The notes: generated from the sequence alone by a model not told the origin. Positions 50,709 through 60,187 are shown, counted from the first letter of the stretch. The stretch: 64,000 nt of DNA from Paenibacillus sp. FSL R5-0623 (GCF_037974265.1 NZ_CP150233.1:5208001-5272000); one strand, 5' to 3'. Numbers and translations: made by a program.

Positions 50709-52037
50709 CTACTTCTTTTTTCTCATCATATCAAAATACGAAACCGGCTGATCCACCTTCATTTTAATCAGTTGCATCGGGTGACGAGCAGCATCCAGAA
50801 CATTGCCTTCTTCATCCTGTATTTCACCGACGATCTGTTTGAAAAAGTGACCTCCCGGACCGAAAAATTCGATTTCCTGTCCTGGTTTGAAGTGATTGCG
50901 CTGTTGAATGGTCGCCATTCCTGTTTCAGCATCATACCCCATGACCAATCCAGCGAAGTCAAAAGGTACAGCCTTTTCTTCCGGTTCATAGATATGATCT
51001 TCATGGTCTGGTGTATCATAGAAAAACCCGGTATTCAGCGGGCGATTCGCCGCTTTGTTCATTTCTTCAACCCATTCAGGTTTCAGAACATAATTTTCCG
51101 GGTCGGCCATGTAGGCATCAATAGCTTGACGGTACACGTTAACCACAGTTGCCACGTAGTGAATCGATTTCATACGTCCTTCAATCTTGAAACTGTCCAC
51201 TCCCACATCAATCAACTCGGGAATATGGCCAATCATGCACAGATCCTTAGATCCCATGGAGAATGAATTATCCTGTTCCTGGAACAGAGGAAGCTGATTC
51301 TCACCCAGTTTGAATGGCGCAGGTGCCTTCATCTGCATGTCCTCTTCGCTGACCCACACCGTATCTTCTCTCGCGTCCTCGAACAGATCATACTTCCAGC
51401 GGCAAGACTGGCAACAGCCACCCCGGTTGGAGTCCCGATCTGTAAAATGGTTGGAGAGCACGCAACGTCCGGAATACGAGGAACACATTGCCCCGTGAAT
51501 AAAGGCTTCAATTTCAATATCCACATTGGCCTTGATCTCTTCAATCTCTTCAAAGCTGGTCTCACGTCCGAGAACAACACGTGGAAGTCCTTCATCTTTC
51601 CAGAACTTCACGGCTTGCCAGTTGAGTGTGGATTGTTGAGTACTTAGATGTACCTCAAGGCCTGGCACAGCACGAAGGGCTACTTCAATAATAGCCGGAT
51701 CAGCTACGATGATCGCAGAGATTCCCGCATTATAGAGGTTTTGCAGGTATGTTTCGATCCCCTCAACATCCTCATTATGTGCATAGATGTTTGTCGCTAC
51801 GAACACCTTAGCTCCATACTTTTTGGCAAACTCCACACCTTCACGCATCTCTTCAAAGCTAAAGTTATCCGCGTTGGAACGCAGTCCATAGGCCTGTCCA
51901 CCGATATATACGGCATCTGCACCGTAATGGATCGCAAATTTCAGTTTTTCCAGATTACCCGCCGGAGCTAGCAGCTCCGGTCTGTCCAGACGGTTACGTT
52001 TACCCGAAAACTTCCGCTGTACCGCCACTGTTTCCAT
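50709..52037 (-). CDS. yrrO: U32 peptidase family tRNA hydroxylation protein (YrrO/TrhP type)
   Basis: About 442 residues. The start is ATG METVAVQRK, with GAGGTG 6 bases upstream. The U32 signature is the cysteine cluster MCSSYSGRCVLSNH...GGCCQSCRWKY, which binds iron-sulfur. In B. subtilis and E. coli (TrhP, formerly YegQ) these proteins make 5-hydroxyuridine at tRNA position 34 with prephenate, so 'peptidase' is a historic name. It follows yrrN 17 bp after its stop, as in B. subtilis. Confidence 0.9.
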   Translation of the reverse strand: METVAVQRKFSGKRNRLDRPELLAPAGNLEKLKFAIHYGADAVYIGGQAYGLRSNADNFSFEEMREGVEFAKKYGAKVFVATNIYAHNEDVEGIETYLQNLYNAGISAIIVADPAIIEVALRAVPGLEVHLSTQQSTLNWQAVKFWKDEGLPRVVLGRETSFEEIEEIKANVDIEIEAFIHGAMCSSYSGRCVLSNHFTDRDSNRGGCCQSCRWKYDLFEDAREDTVWVSEEDMQMKAPAPFKLGENQLPLFQEQDNSFSMGSKDLCMIGHIPELIDVGVDSFKIEGRMKSIHYVATVVNVYRQAIDAYMADPENYVLKPEWVEEMNKAANRPLNTGFFYDTPDHEDHIYEPEEKAVPFDFAGLVMGYDAETGMATIQQRNHFKPGQEIEFFGPGGHFFKQIVGEIQDEEGNVLDAARHPMQLIKMKVDQPVSYFDMMRKKK

Positions 52038-52054
52038 TCTGTTCACCTCGTCTA

Positions 52055-52984
52055 TTAATACACTTGTTCTTTATAGAAAAATCCAAACGACAATTCACGT
52101 TCAGGGTCCTGTAACTTCCGCACCTCAGCGAGCCACTCTTCAGAGAACGCATATGCATCAGAATCGGCTATATAACTGTCAATCGCTGTCCGATATGCAC
52201 GTACAACAGCTTCATTGTAGGTGAGTGATTTTAACATACCTTCAATTTTGAAACTGTGCACACCCGCCTCCATCAACAGATGAAGATCTTCGAGGATACA
52301 TATATCCTCTGAGCTCATAATGTGTGTACCGTTAATATCCTCGTAGATCGGGAATTTCTCATCCCGGCGTTCAGCCTCGATCAGGAACAATCCCCTCTCT
52401 TTCCCCAGATGTCCCTCAACCGGCCGCCCTTGATGAGCCATGTAACTTTGTACCAGACTGCGCTTGGAATGATAAATATTCGTCATGCCATGCACCTGAA
52501 CCTGAGCTTCCACTTTCAGAAAAGGAACCATTTCCGTCAACTCGTCCATATTCAACTCTCGGGCAAGTACAACGCGACTAGCTCCCTTGGTTCCCCAATA
52601 GTTGGCCGTCGCATAGTTCGTTGAAGTCATCTCTGCGTTCCAGTGCAGCTTCACATGTGGAGCGTATTCCTTCATGGTGGCCAGCACGGATGGATCATTA
52701 AACTCCACACCATCAATACCGATTCTGCCAAGTGCTTGAACATATTCAGGCAATTCTTTCAACAGTTCGTTGGACATCAGATTAGTCATGGATACATACA
52801 CACGCGCCTGATGTTTGGCTGCAATGGCAACCACCTCTGCTGTCTCTTCCACGCTAAAGCTGCCTGGAAGACGCATGCCGAATCGATCATCTCCAATAAC
52901 CAGAGCATCTGCTCCCGCCTGGAGCAGCACTTCTGCCTCTTTCACATTAGCTGCTGTAACGAGCAGTTCATGTTTCTTACTCAT
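52055..52984 (-). CDS. yrrN: U32 peptidase family protein (YrrN/TrhP partner)
   Basis: A 309-residue protein that resembles the smaller U32 member YrrN. The TIM-like barrel with KHELLVTAANVKEAEVLLQAGADALVIG and SVEETAEV segments is clear, but it lacks the full Cys cluster seen in YrrO, suggesting a structural or regulatory partner in the tRNA-hydroxylation complex. GGAGGGG precedes its ATG. It starts 14 bp after mltG. The intervening yrrM of B. subtilis is missing. Confidence 0.87.
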   Translation of the reverse strand: MSKKHELLVTAANVKEAEVLLQAGADALVIGDDRFGMRLPGSFSVEETAEVVAIAAKHQARVYVSMTNLMSNELLKELPEYVQALGRIGIDGVEFNDPSVLATMKEYAPHVKLHWNAEMTSTNYATANYWGTKGASRVVLARELNMDELTEMVPFLKVEAQVQVHGMTNIYHSKRSLVQSYMAHQGRPVEGHLGKERGLFLIEAERRDEKFPIYEDINGTHIMSSEDICILEDLHLLMEAGVHSFKIEGMLKSLTYNEAVVRAYRTAIDSYIADSDAYAFSEEWLAEVRKLQDPERELSFGFFYKEQVY

Positions 52985-52998
52985 ATAATCCCCTCCGC

Positions 52999-54039
52999 TT
53001 ATTGCGCAGCCTTACTTTTGGCTATATTTTGCTGGTGTTCCTTATACGTTTTTGCAAATAGATGTCCAGACGAGCCATCCTTTTTTGTCACATAGAACAG
53101 ATACTCCGAAGCTTCCGGATTTAGCGCTGCCTCAATGGACGGAAGACTTGGACTGGCAATTGGACCTGGTGGCAAGCCTTTATTCAGATACGTATTATAG
53201 GGACTTTTCACCTTCAGATCCTTGTAGAACAATCGCTCCTTTGGCCTGTCGAGCAGATATTGCACGGTAGCATCAATCTCCAGCTTCATATCCTGATTGA
53301 TCCGATTGTAGATTACACCTGCAACCAGAGCACGTTCCTCGTCCACTACAACTTCTTTCTCCACGAGTGACGCAATCGTCAGCAGTTCATGCAGGGAAAG
53401 GTTCTTTTCCTGGAGCTTTGCTTCCAAATCAGGAATGGAATTAATCTTGGTCTGGAATTCTTCCAGCATCCGTTGCATCACATCATGCGTGGAACTTCCC
53501 TTTTTCAGCTCGTAGGTCTCCGGGAATAGATACCCTTCCAATACGTAGCGAAGTTCTTCATCCACTGGAATATCTTTGATGATATCTACATCAAAGGCCG
53601 AAGGATCATTGGCCAGCTTGATGAATTCATCCCGATCTACAACATGCTCATAAGAAAGTTTACCCGCCATTTGCAGAACGTTATAACCCTCCGGAATCGT
53701 AAATTTCACCATTTCCTCCGGTACAACTTCACCACTACTCAGCTTGCTAACAATCTCATCATATGTCACGCCAGGATTCATAGAATATGTACCCGCCATG
53801 AAATTAGAACCTAGTTTCTTCCACTTTAAATAACCTTTGAAGGTTAACCCGCTTCGAATGAGGCCTTCTTCTTGAAGCTGATCCGCGATTTTCGAAGTTC
53901 CCGATCCGCTCTTAATCTCGAATACGACCGGTTCTGTAGAAGCTTCCACAGGACGCATCATACTCCACACGTAACCGCCTGCGCCTCCGACAAGAACTAC
54001 AATGATAAGCAGTATGACTACAATTGCTTTCCCTTTCAA
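52999..54039 (-). CDS. mltG: Endolytic murein transglycosylase
   Basis: About 346 residues. One N-terminal helix (AIVVILLIIVVLVGGAGGYVWSM) and a YceG domain. The catalytic glutamate is in IASLVEKEVVVDEERALVAGV and the GLPPGPIASPSLPSIEAALNP ending is typical. It cuts nascent glycan strands. Start choice: AAAGGAG lies 10 bases before TTG (LKGKAIVV); an earlier TTG eight codons upstream overlaps the site. The gene follows a terminator and may have its own promoter, though I cannot find one. Confidence 0.93.
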   Translation of the reverse strand: MKGKAIVVILLIIVVLVGGAGGYVWSMMRPVEASTEPVVFEIKSGSGTSKIADQLQEEGLIRSGLTFKGYLKWKKLGSNFMAGTYSMNPGVTYDEIVSKLSSGEVVPEEMVKFTIPEGYNVLQMAGKLSYEHVVDRDEFIKLANDPSAFDVDIIKDIPVDEELRYVLEGYLFPETYELKKGSSTHDVMQRMLEEFQTKINSIPDLEAKLQEKNLSLHELLTIASLVEKEVVVDEERALVAGVIYNRINQDMKLEIDATVQYLLDRPKERLFYKDLKVKSPYNTYLNKGLPPGPIASPSLPSIEAALNPEASEYLFYVTKKDGSSGHLFAKTYKEHQQNIAKSKAAQ

Positions 54040-54065
54040 AAAAGAAACAACTCCTTTACACAACC

Positions 54066-54089
54066 AAAAAGAGCGGACTTCTCCGCCCT
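54066..54089 (-). terminator. Terminator between DUF1292 gene and mltG
   Basis: Minus strand AG-G-GCGGA pairs with TCCGC-TCT around GAAG, followed by five T. It lies 27 bases after the stop of the second DUF1292 gene, before mltG's start region. Confidence 0.7.
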
Positions 54090-54115
54090 CCCGGTTTCTT
54101 CAATTTGAAGCTGAT

Positions 54116-54430
54116 TTAATCTTCGTCAATGGGGAGTGTACACTCATCATACAGTTCCGAGATGTTCTCCCACTCATCATCATCGTCGATCGTAACTAAC
54201 TCTGGCATGATCTGGTCTTCACTTCCAGGTGATACCCGCAGAAGTTCAACCTCGTCATAAGGTCGCAACGAACTGCGGAGCACCGCGTACTGCTGACCGT
54301 TCACTTCGAACTCAGCCAACAAGTCATACGGTTGTGATTTACCGTTCTCTTCCTCGAGCTCAACATGAGCACCGAATGCCAGACGCAGTGAATCTGTCCA
54401 TTTCAGGTCTTTGCGGCTATATTCCGTCAT
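54116..54430 (-). CDS. DUF1292 protein (YrzB-like), copy 2
   Basis: A 104-residue acidic protein that resembles YrzB/DUF1292 (EVNGQQYAVLRSS, followed by an acidic tail DDDDEWENISELYDECTLP). No function is established. It begins right after the stop of a related DUF1292 gene (copy 1), so the two are a tandem pair. Confidence 0.75.
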   Translation of the reverse strand: MTEYSRKDLKWTDSLRLAFGAHVELEEENGKSQPYDLLAEFEVNGQQYAVLRSSLRPYDEVELLRVSPGSEDQIMPELVTIDDDDEWENISELYDECTLPIDED

Positions 54431-54730
54431 TTAGTTCGCTTCCTCTTCATCTTCAGCAAGAAATGTATTAAACGTCTCCTCGACGATATCCCATTCGGCA
54501 TCATCTTGGATGACGAAAAGTTTAATATCGTCGCCCTCTTCTTCATAACGGAATGCATATACATCCGTTTCGCCATCTTCAGGTTCAACCGGAGCAACCA
54601 TCATGTACTTGGCCTCCGAACCATCTACTTCAAACTTCATGATGACTTCAAATTCCTCTTCATTACCCTCGTCATCCGCAATGTAAATAATTTCCGCTTC
54701 TTCTTCCATACCCAGTTGATCTTCAGCCAT
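54431..54730 (-). CDS. DUF1292 protein (YrzB-like), copy 1
   Basis: A 99-residue very acidic protein (EEEAEIIYIADDEGNEEEFE, VDGSEAKYMMVAPVEPEDGE, YAFRYEEEGDDIKLFVIQDD), typical of DUF1292/YrzB in the alaS-ireB-ruvX-yrzB-mltG cluster. It follows ruvX by 12 bp, with GGTGAGGGGG before its ATG. The tandem duplication is unusual. Confidence 0.82.
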   Translation of the reverse strand: MAEDQLGMEEEAEIIYIADDEGNEEEFEVIMKFEVDGSEAKYMMVAPVEPEDGETDVYAFRYEEEGDDIKLFVIQDDAEWDIVEETFNTFLAEDEEEAN

Positions 54731-54742
54731 TGTTGATCCCCC

Positions 54743-55159
54743 TCACCTTCTACTATTGGCATCCAAATAATTTTGCAAAATCAAGCTTGCGGCCATTTTG
54801 TCCACAACCTGTTTGCGTTTTTTCCGACTGACATCCGCTTCGATCAGCGTACGTTCTGCTGCCATGGTTGTCAGCCGTTCATCCCAAAGGTGAACAGGTA
54901 AATTCAGTTCATCCCGCAGGCGATCGGCAAAAGCAATGCATATCTCACCGCGCGGTCCTACGGTGCCGTTCATGTTTTTGGGAAGTCCGACTACGATCTC
55001 ACTAATCTCATGCTCACGCACAAGTTCGGCAATCCGAGCGAACTCGCCTTCATCACGGCGGCGTTCTAGCACTTCCAATCCCTGGGCAGTCCAACCGAAG
55101 GCGTCACTCGCGGCAACTCCGATTCTTCGGTCCCCATAGTCCAAACCTAATATTTTCAT
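54743..55159 (-). CDS. ruvX: Holliday junction resolvase-like protein (YqgF)
   Basis: A 138-residue RNase H-fold protein. Catalytic residues are in KILGLDYGDRRIGVA, VVGLPKNMNGTVGPRG and LWDERLTTMAAERTLIE; the C-terminal DKMAASLILQNYLD is typical. Start at MKILGLDYG with GGGAGAG 5 bases upstream; a longer frame has no family match. The YqgF family may process rRNA or Holliday junctions. It is in the conserved order alaS-ireB-ruvX-yrzB. Confidence 0.9.
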   Translation of the reverse strand: MKILGLDYGDRRIGVAASDAFGWTAQGLEVLERRRDEGEFARIAELVREHEISEIVVGLPKNMNGTVGPRGEICIAFADRLRDELNLPVHLWDERLTTMAAERTLIEADVSRKKRKQVVDKMAASLILQNYLDANSRR

Positions 55160-55287
55160 CCATGCTCTCCCATCCTGGGGCCTGCTCAGGTCGATTACAA
55201 ATAATCGCCTTCTCAAGCTTCAGGCTGTCTTCTGTCGGTTCATTTTCCGCTGCCTGCAAGGCTGCAACACAGCGGAAGCGGCGTACA

Positions 55288-55548
55288 TTACCGGTGATTG
55301 GCCAGATAGGAACGTACAAGCTCTTCAATCAGCTCATCGCGCTCCTTTTTACGGACCAGACTACGTGCGTTGTTGTGACGAGGAATGTATGCCGGGTCTC
55401 CAGAAATCAGATACCCAACAATCTGGTTGATCGGATTATACTCCTTATCGACCAATGCATCATATACCGTGAGAAGAATCTCTTTGGATGATGCTTCCTG
55501 TTCGTCACCTTTCACATTAAATTTAACCGTCTTATCCATGGAGTCCAT
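55288..55548 (-). CDS. ireB: IreB family regulatory phosphoprotein
   Basis: An 86-residue protein of DUF965 (YrzL). The N-terminus MDSMDKTVKFNVKGDEQE carries Thr residues that in Enterococcus IreB are phosphorylated by the PASTA kinase and control cephalosporin resistance. Highly conserved VYDALVDKEYNPINQIVGYL and RHNNARSLVRKKERDELIEE match the family. GAGGTG is 6 bases before the ATG. It follows alaS by about 240 bp, which contain only a weak AT hairpin. Confidence 0.92.
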   Translation of the reverse strand: MDSMDKTVKFNVKGDEQEASSKEILLTVYDALVDKEYNPINQIVGYLISGDPAYIPRHNNARSLVRKKERDELIEELVRSYLANHR

Positions 55549-55727
55549 TGATGACACCTCGCTCCTGCATGAACATGGGGACCATGTCCTGCCGAATTGA
55601 TTTCTGTTTATATAATAACATATTCTGACTGCCACAAGTAAACAAAGGATAAGGCAATTGTGTTTTTTGCTTGTCCTTTACTGGCTTCAGCATAATGCAT
55701 CATTCGATTCCACACGCTCTCGGGTAC

Positions 55728-55765
55728 AAAAAATAAACGAACAGAACCATTTCGATTTATTTTTT
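55728..55765. terminator. AT-rich hairpin after alaS
   Basis: AAAAAATAAACG pairs with CGATTTATTTTTT around a 13-base loop. It lies about 26 bases beyond the alaS stop. The stem has almost no GC, so it should be a weak terminator and alaS may read through to ireB. Confidence 0.4.
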
Positions 55766-55790
55766 GACGATTGAAAGCCACTCAATGGAT

Positions 55791-58421
55791 TTATGCATTA
55801 TGCCCGCTAACCAGCGAAACTGCCAGTTTCAGCGCTTCATCCAGCTTGGTCGCATCCTTACCTCCGGCTTGCGCCATATCTGGACGTCCACCACCGCCAC
55901 CGCCGCATACTGCTGCGACTTCTTTGACGATTTTGCCTGCATGTAATCCTTGTTTTACTTGTTCAGCAGGTACGGCTACAACAAAATTCACTTTGCCGTC
56001 CGCTGGAGCACCCAATACGAGTACCGCGTTAGGCAATTTTACTTTCAACTCATCTGCCACTGTACGCAGTGCATCCATGTTCGGAGCATCTACGCGTGCT
56101 GCCAACAATTGTGTATTTCCTGCTTGTACCACTTGATCCGTCAATTGACCCGCTTCCATGGCACTCAGCTTGCTTTGCAGGGATTCGGTCTCTCTGGCTG
56201 CTTCTTTCAGTTGTTGGTTCAGACCTTCAATCCGTTTAGGTACATCAGCCACATTGGCTTTGAGCAGTGCTGCTGATTGTTTGAGCAGTTCCAACTGGCT
56301 TTCCACATACAGATATGCGCCGCGGCCAGTTACAGCTTCGATCCGGCGTACGCCGGAGCCAATTCCGCTCTCGCTCACCAGTTTGAAGATTCCGATCTCT
56401 GAAGTATTATTTACGTGACAGCCGCCACAAAGTTCCAAACTATAGTCTCCGACTTGAACAACACGTACAATATCTCCATATTTTTCGCCAAACAGGGCCA
56501 TTGCACCCATTTCTTTGGCTTCATCAATAGCTTTCAGCTCGATGTTTACGTTCAGACGATTCCAGATCTGTTCGTTCACCTGACGCTCAATTTCTGTCAA
56601 CTCTTCCGGTGTGATGCTGCCGAAGTGAGAGAAGTCAAACCGCAGACGCTGTGGCTCTACGAGCGATCCTGCCTGGTTTACGTGTGTGCCGAGCACATCT
56701 TTGAGTGCCTTGTGCAGCAAGTGGGTTGCTGTATGGTTTTTGATAATGTCGCCACGTTTCGCAGAGTCTACTTCGGCGTTGATCACATCACCTACACGTA
56801 GTTCACCAGACTCCACAGTCACCAGATGTACATGTTGTCCGAGTGGAGCTTTGAACAAACCTTGTACTTTTGCTGTTACACCAGTACCTCGCAGCAAGCC
56901 CTGATCACTCACTTGACCGCCACTTTCCGCGTAGAACGGAGTTTTGTCCAGAACAACCTGACACGTTTGTCCTTCGCCTACAGATTCAACAAGGGCGTCA
57001 CCTGCTACGATGGCTACCACTTTTGCTTCCGTCAACAGGTCAGTATAACCAACAAACTCGCTTTTAACCTCCAGGTCAGCAAGTGGTCCGCCTTGAACTT
57101 TCATGCTCTCGTTCTCTTGACGCCCAGCACGTCCAAGCTCACGCTGTTTCTGCATGGATGCATCAAAACCTTCACGGTCCACAGTCAGACCATGCTCTGC
57201 TGCATAATCTTCTGTCAGGTCAAACGGGAAACCGTACGTATCATACAGTTTGAAAGCTTCAGGTCCGCTAATAACTGTGCGTCCTTCGGATTTGGCTGTG
57301 CCGCTGATATCAGCCAGAATAGCCAGACCATCCGTGAGTGTTTCGTGGAAACGCTCTTCCTCGGTTTTGATCACTTTAGCGATGAACTCCTGTTTGTCTA
57401 CTACCTCAGGGTAGTACATGCCCATCACTTCACCAACGGTTGTTGTCAGTTCATACAGGAATGGACGGTCAAGTCCAAGTACTTTTCCATAACGAACTGC
57501 ACGGCGGAGCAAACGACGGATGACATATCCACGTCCTTCATTACTTGGCAGAACGCCATCACCTACTGCAAAAGCAACCGTACGGATATGATCGGCAATG
57601 ACTTTCAGTGCTACATCAATCTCGACGCTGTCGTTATATTTCACACCCGCAAGAGCAGCTGTTCTCTGAATCATAGGTTGGAACAGGTCTGTGTCGAAGT
57701 TGGAATCCACATTTTGCAGAATGGAGGCAAAACGTTCCAAACCAGCACCTGTATCAATATTTTTGTTAGGAAGCGGTGTGTAGCTACCATCTTTGTTATG
57801 GTTGAACTGGGAGAATACCAGGTTCCACACTTCCAGATAACGTTCGTTTTCCCCACCTGGGTACATCTCAGGATCACTCATGTCGTTTCCGTAAGCTTCG
57901 CCGCGGTCATAGAAGATCTCGGTACAGGGTCCACATGGGCCTTCGCCGATATCCCAGAAGTTCTCATCCAATTTAATGATACGCTCCGCAGGCAGTCCTA
58001 CTTTTTCGTTCCACAGTTTGAAAGCTTCTTCATCTTCCGGATATACCGTAACGGAAAGACGTTCCGGATCGAATCCGATCCACTCTTTGCTGGTCAAGAA
58101 TTCCCACGCCCAAGTAACCGTCTCTTCCTTGAAGTAATCTCCAATAGAGAAGTTGCCTAGCATTTCGAAGAACGTATGGTGACGACGCGTTTTACCAACA
58201 TTCTCAATATCATTGGTACGGATACATTTCTGGGAGTTCGCTAGACGCGGGTTCTCCGGTTTCTCACGTCCGTCAAAATAAGGTTTGAGCGGTGCCATAC
58301 CTGCATTGATCCACAGAAGGGAAGGATCGTTGTGAGGCACGAGCGATGCGCTCGGCTCGATTTTGTGACCTTTACTTGCAAAAAACTCTATCCATTTGGA
58401 CCGGATTTCACTGGCTTTCAT
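55791..58421 (-). CDS. alaS: Alanyl-tRNA synthetase
   Basis: About 876 residues; class II core at the N-terminus (SLLWINAGMAPLKPYF, FFEMLGNFSIGDYF). The editing domain has the metal-binding HTATHLLH (about 563–570) and CGGCH (about 664–668). The C-terminal coiled coil and Gly-rich tail (CGGGGGGRPDMAQAGG) are typical. The start is MKASEIRSKW, with GGGGG 8 bases upstream; two earlier in-frame starts lie in the T-box terminator region. It is controlled by the alanine T-box just upstream. Confidence 0.97.
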   Translation of the reverse strand: MKASEIRSKWIEFFASKGHKIEPSASLVPHNDPSLLWINAGMAPLKPYFDGREKPENPRLANSQKCIRTNDIENVGKTRRHHTFFEMLGNFSIGDYFKEETVTWAWEFLTSKEWIGFDPERLSVTVYPEDEEAFKLWNEKVGLPAERIIKLDENFWDIGEGPCGPCTEIFYDRGEAYGNDMSDPEMYPGGENERYLEVWNLVFSQFNHNKDGSYTPLPNKNIDTGAGLERFASILQNVDSNFDTDLFQPMIQRTAALAGVKYNDSVEIDVALKVIADHIRTVAFAVGDGVLPSNEGRGYVIRRLLRRAVRYGKVLGLDRPFLYELTTTVGEVMGMYYPEVVDKQEFIAKVIKTEEERFHETLTDGLAILADISGTAKSEGRTVISGPEAFKLYDTYGFPFDLTEDYAAEHGLTVDREGFDASMQKQRELGRAGRQENESMKVQGGPLADLEVKSEFVGYTDLLTEAKVVAIVAGDALVESVGEGQTCQVVLDKTPFYAESGGQVSDQGLLRGTGVTAKVQGLFKAPLGQHVHLVTVESGELRVGDVINAEVDSAKRGDIIKNHTATHLLHKALKDVLGTHVNQAGSLVEPQRLRFDFSHFGSITPEELTEIERQVNEQIWNRLNVNIELKAIDEAKEMGAMALFGEKYGDIVRVVQVGDYSLELCGGCHVNNTSEIGIFKLVSESGIGSGVRRIEAVTGRGAYLYVESQLELLKQSAALLKANVADVPKRIEGLNQQLKEAARETESLQSKLSAMEAGQLTDQVVQAGNTQLLAARVDAPNMDALRTVADELKVKLPNAVLVLGAPADGKVNFVVAVPAEQVKQGLHAGKIVKEVAAVCGGGGGGRPDMAQAGGKDATKLDEALKLAVSLVSGHNA

Positions 58422-58502
58422 ACTGGATGCCCCCATTAAATTATAATAGTCCGTTGCGTATTCGCTCCGGTTGGTCAACATTTTTTTGTAAAAATAAACA
58501 CA

Positions 58503-58789
58503 AAAAACGCCCCTGAATAATCAGGGACGATGTTATCGCGGTACCACCCTGGTTATTGCTGTTCATCCCTTGCTGCCCGGACAAACAAACAATCTCCTCG
58601 TTCATGCGAAATAACGGTCGCTCCCGGCAGGGTTGTCCTGCACTCCGAAATTAGCTTTCCGCCGCTTCATCTTTCAAGACTCTTCCAGCCATCAGTCCAG
58701 GCTCACCCTGATCCAATGAAGTCTATTCTCTGAGGAAAGGAACCCTCGGCGTACTTTATTTCATCATCGATTTCATGTTCTAAACATAC
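58503..58789 (-). promoter_or_regulatory. T-box riboswitch of alaS
   Basis: Minus strand contains the invariant AGGGTGGTACCGCG (58550–58537) followed by terminator CCCTGA-TTAT-TCAGGG and GCGTTTTTT (58528–58502). The leader is about 290 nt long. A GCT triplet (58655–58653) in the Stem I region is a candidate alanine specifier, though I did not fold Stem I fully. Uncharged alanine tRNA would favour read-through. Confidence 0.93.
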
Positions 58790-58795
58790 ACACTC

Positions 58796-58824
58796 ATTAT
58801 ATCGGTAGCACAAGCGGGTGTCAA
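58796..58824 (-). promoter_or_regulatory. alaS promoter
   Basis: Minus strand TTGACA, 17 bases, TATAAT: a perfect sigma-A promoter. Start of transcription about 58789, the beginning of the T-box leader. Confidence 0.9.
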
Positions 58825-58855
58825 CGCGGCCTCGTTGATGTTTTAACCCTGATAT

Positions 58856-59923
58856 TTAGTCGGTCCTTCGTTTGATGTAATAGGCGAAAAAGTGTTGCAC
58901 AATCACCTTCAGCACGGCAAAAACAGGTACTGCCAGAATTAAACCTACAATGCCTGCCAATTCACCTCCGACGAGCAGTGCAAATATAATCGACAGTGGA
59001 TGCAGATGCAACGTGCGTCCCACCACCTGAGGAGATATAACATTACTCTCCAACACTTGGCACAGTGTGTTCACAATGACAACAAGTAACACCATTTTAA
59101 ACGATACGGTTGATGCCATGACCACAGCAGGAGCAGCTCCCAGGAACGGCCCCAAGTAGGGCACAATGTTAAACACAGCTACAATGCTTGCAAGCAGCAG
59201 GGCATACGGCATATCAATGATGATATAACCAATGTAGGCAAAGATACCAACAATGACACAGACAATAAACTGTCCCCGAATATAGTTCCCCAGTGCAGTA
59301 TCGATCTCTTTCATCACCGAGACAATCGCTTTACGACGTGAACGCGGAAGATACGCCACAATGGTACGCTCAAACACCTCAAAGTCTTTTAACATATAAA
59401 AGATCAGAAATGGCACGATAAACACATTGAATAACACATTAATGGTCGCCCCGATATTGTCCATGAGCACGGTAATCCCCTGAGTTAGTCGATCCTCCAT
59501 CTGAAAAAACCAACTGTTCATGCCTGTTCGCACACTTGGCGGCATTAATTTGTGATCCATATTGTTCATCAGGCTCTGTGCACGCATGGACAGTTCCGGC
59601 ATATGCTCGTTGAGTTCTCCCAGCTGTTCAATCAATACCGGAATGACATTCATCAGAATGACACCGAGGCAGGTCAGGAAAAAGGCATATATGAGTAGTA
59701 CAGCAATCGTACGCGGCACCTTGCGCCCTCCCAGCATGCTGACAATCGGATTAAGTACATAGGATATGATAAGGGCTACGATAAAGGGTGCCAACACTGT
59801 TTTCAGGAACGCATATATGTGAAGCAGTAAAGGCCGCAGCAGCCAGATAAAATATAAAATGATCAATCCGAGCAGCAGCCAGATCGCGTAACGGAACAGC
59901 TTGTTTTTGGTTAATTGCTCCAC
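58856..59923 (-). CDS. AI-2E family membrane protein (YrrI-like)
   Basis: A 355-residue membrane protein of the AI-2E family, with about seven helices and PYLGPFLGAAPAVVMA as the conserved turn. It is in the B. subtilis yrrI position, next to alaS. AAGGAGAG sits only 0–2 bases before ATG but 8 before a GTG two codons on; the GTG start is preferred, giving MEQLTKNKLFR; the ATG form would end at 59929. It is a paralog of the protein at 45073–46269. Role unknown: small-molecule export or ion antiport. Confidence 0.85.
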   Translation of the reverse strand: MEQLTKNKLFRYAIWLLLGLIILYFIWLLRPLLLHIYAFLKTVLAPFIVALIISYVLNPIVSMLGGRKVPRTIAVLLIYAFFLTCLGVILMNVIPVLIEQLGELNEHMPELSMRAQSLMNNMDHKLMPPSVRTGMNSWFFQMEDRLTQGITVLMDNIGATINVLFNVFIVPFLIFYMLKDFEVFERTIVAYLPRSRRKAIVSVMKEIDTALGNYIRGQFIVCVIVGIFAYIGYIIIDMPYALLLASIVAVFNIVPYLGPFLGAAPAVVMASTVSFKMVLLVVIVNTLCQVLESNVISPQVVGRTLHLHPLSIIFALLVGGELAGIVGLILAVPVFAVLKVIVQHFFAYYIKRRTD

Positions 59924-60036
59924 TTGCATCTCTCCTTTTGGACTGGCTCTGAGAGTCAGTATATGTAGGAAAGGTAATATTTATTAACACAGCGCAGAAG
60001 TGGAAAGGAGCAATCCGAACATTTTTTCTTAAACCC

Positions 60037-60069
60037 AAAAAAACGCCTCCTTCATCAGAGAAGGAAGCG
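60037..60069 (-). terminator. Terminator between the AI-2E gene and the yrrD group
   Basis: Minus strand GCGCTTCCTTC pairs with GAAGGAGGCG (one mismatch) and is followed by seven T. It lies between the zinc-ribbon gene upstream and the AI-2E gene, so it ends the yrrD-zinc-ribbon transcript. The remaining 60070–60218 holds only an inverted repeat. Confidence 0.8.
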
Positions 60070-60168
60070 CATTTTGCAGTACGGGTTAGCATATAATCAA
60101 CCATACACCAGCCGAACCATTATGTAACCGCATCTATATACATCTGCCAACAATTAACGACAGCCTCC

Positions 60169-60187
60169 CATGACAGACACTGTCATG
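60169..60187. repeat. CATGACA-GACAC-TGTCATG inverted repeat
   Basis: Perfect 7-bp inverted repeat with a 5-base centre, between the zinc-ribbon gene and its terminator. No T-run. It may be an operator or a chance palindrome. Confidence 0.35.

Noticed and set aside
56826..58160. A 444-codon plus-strand frame inside alaS
   Set aside because: Antisense shadow of alaS, whose class II and editing motifs are intact.
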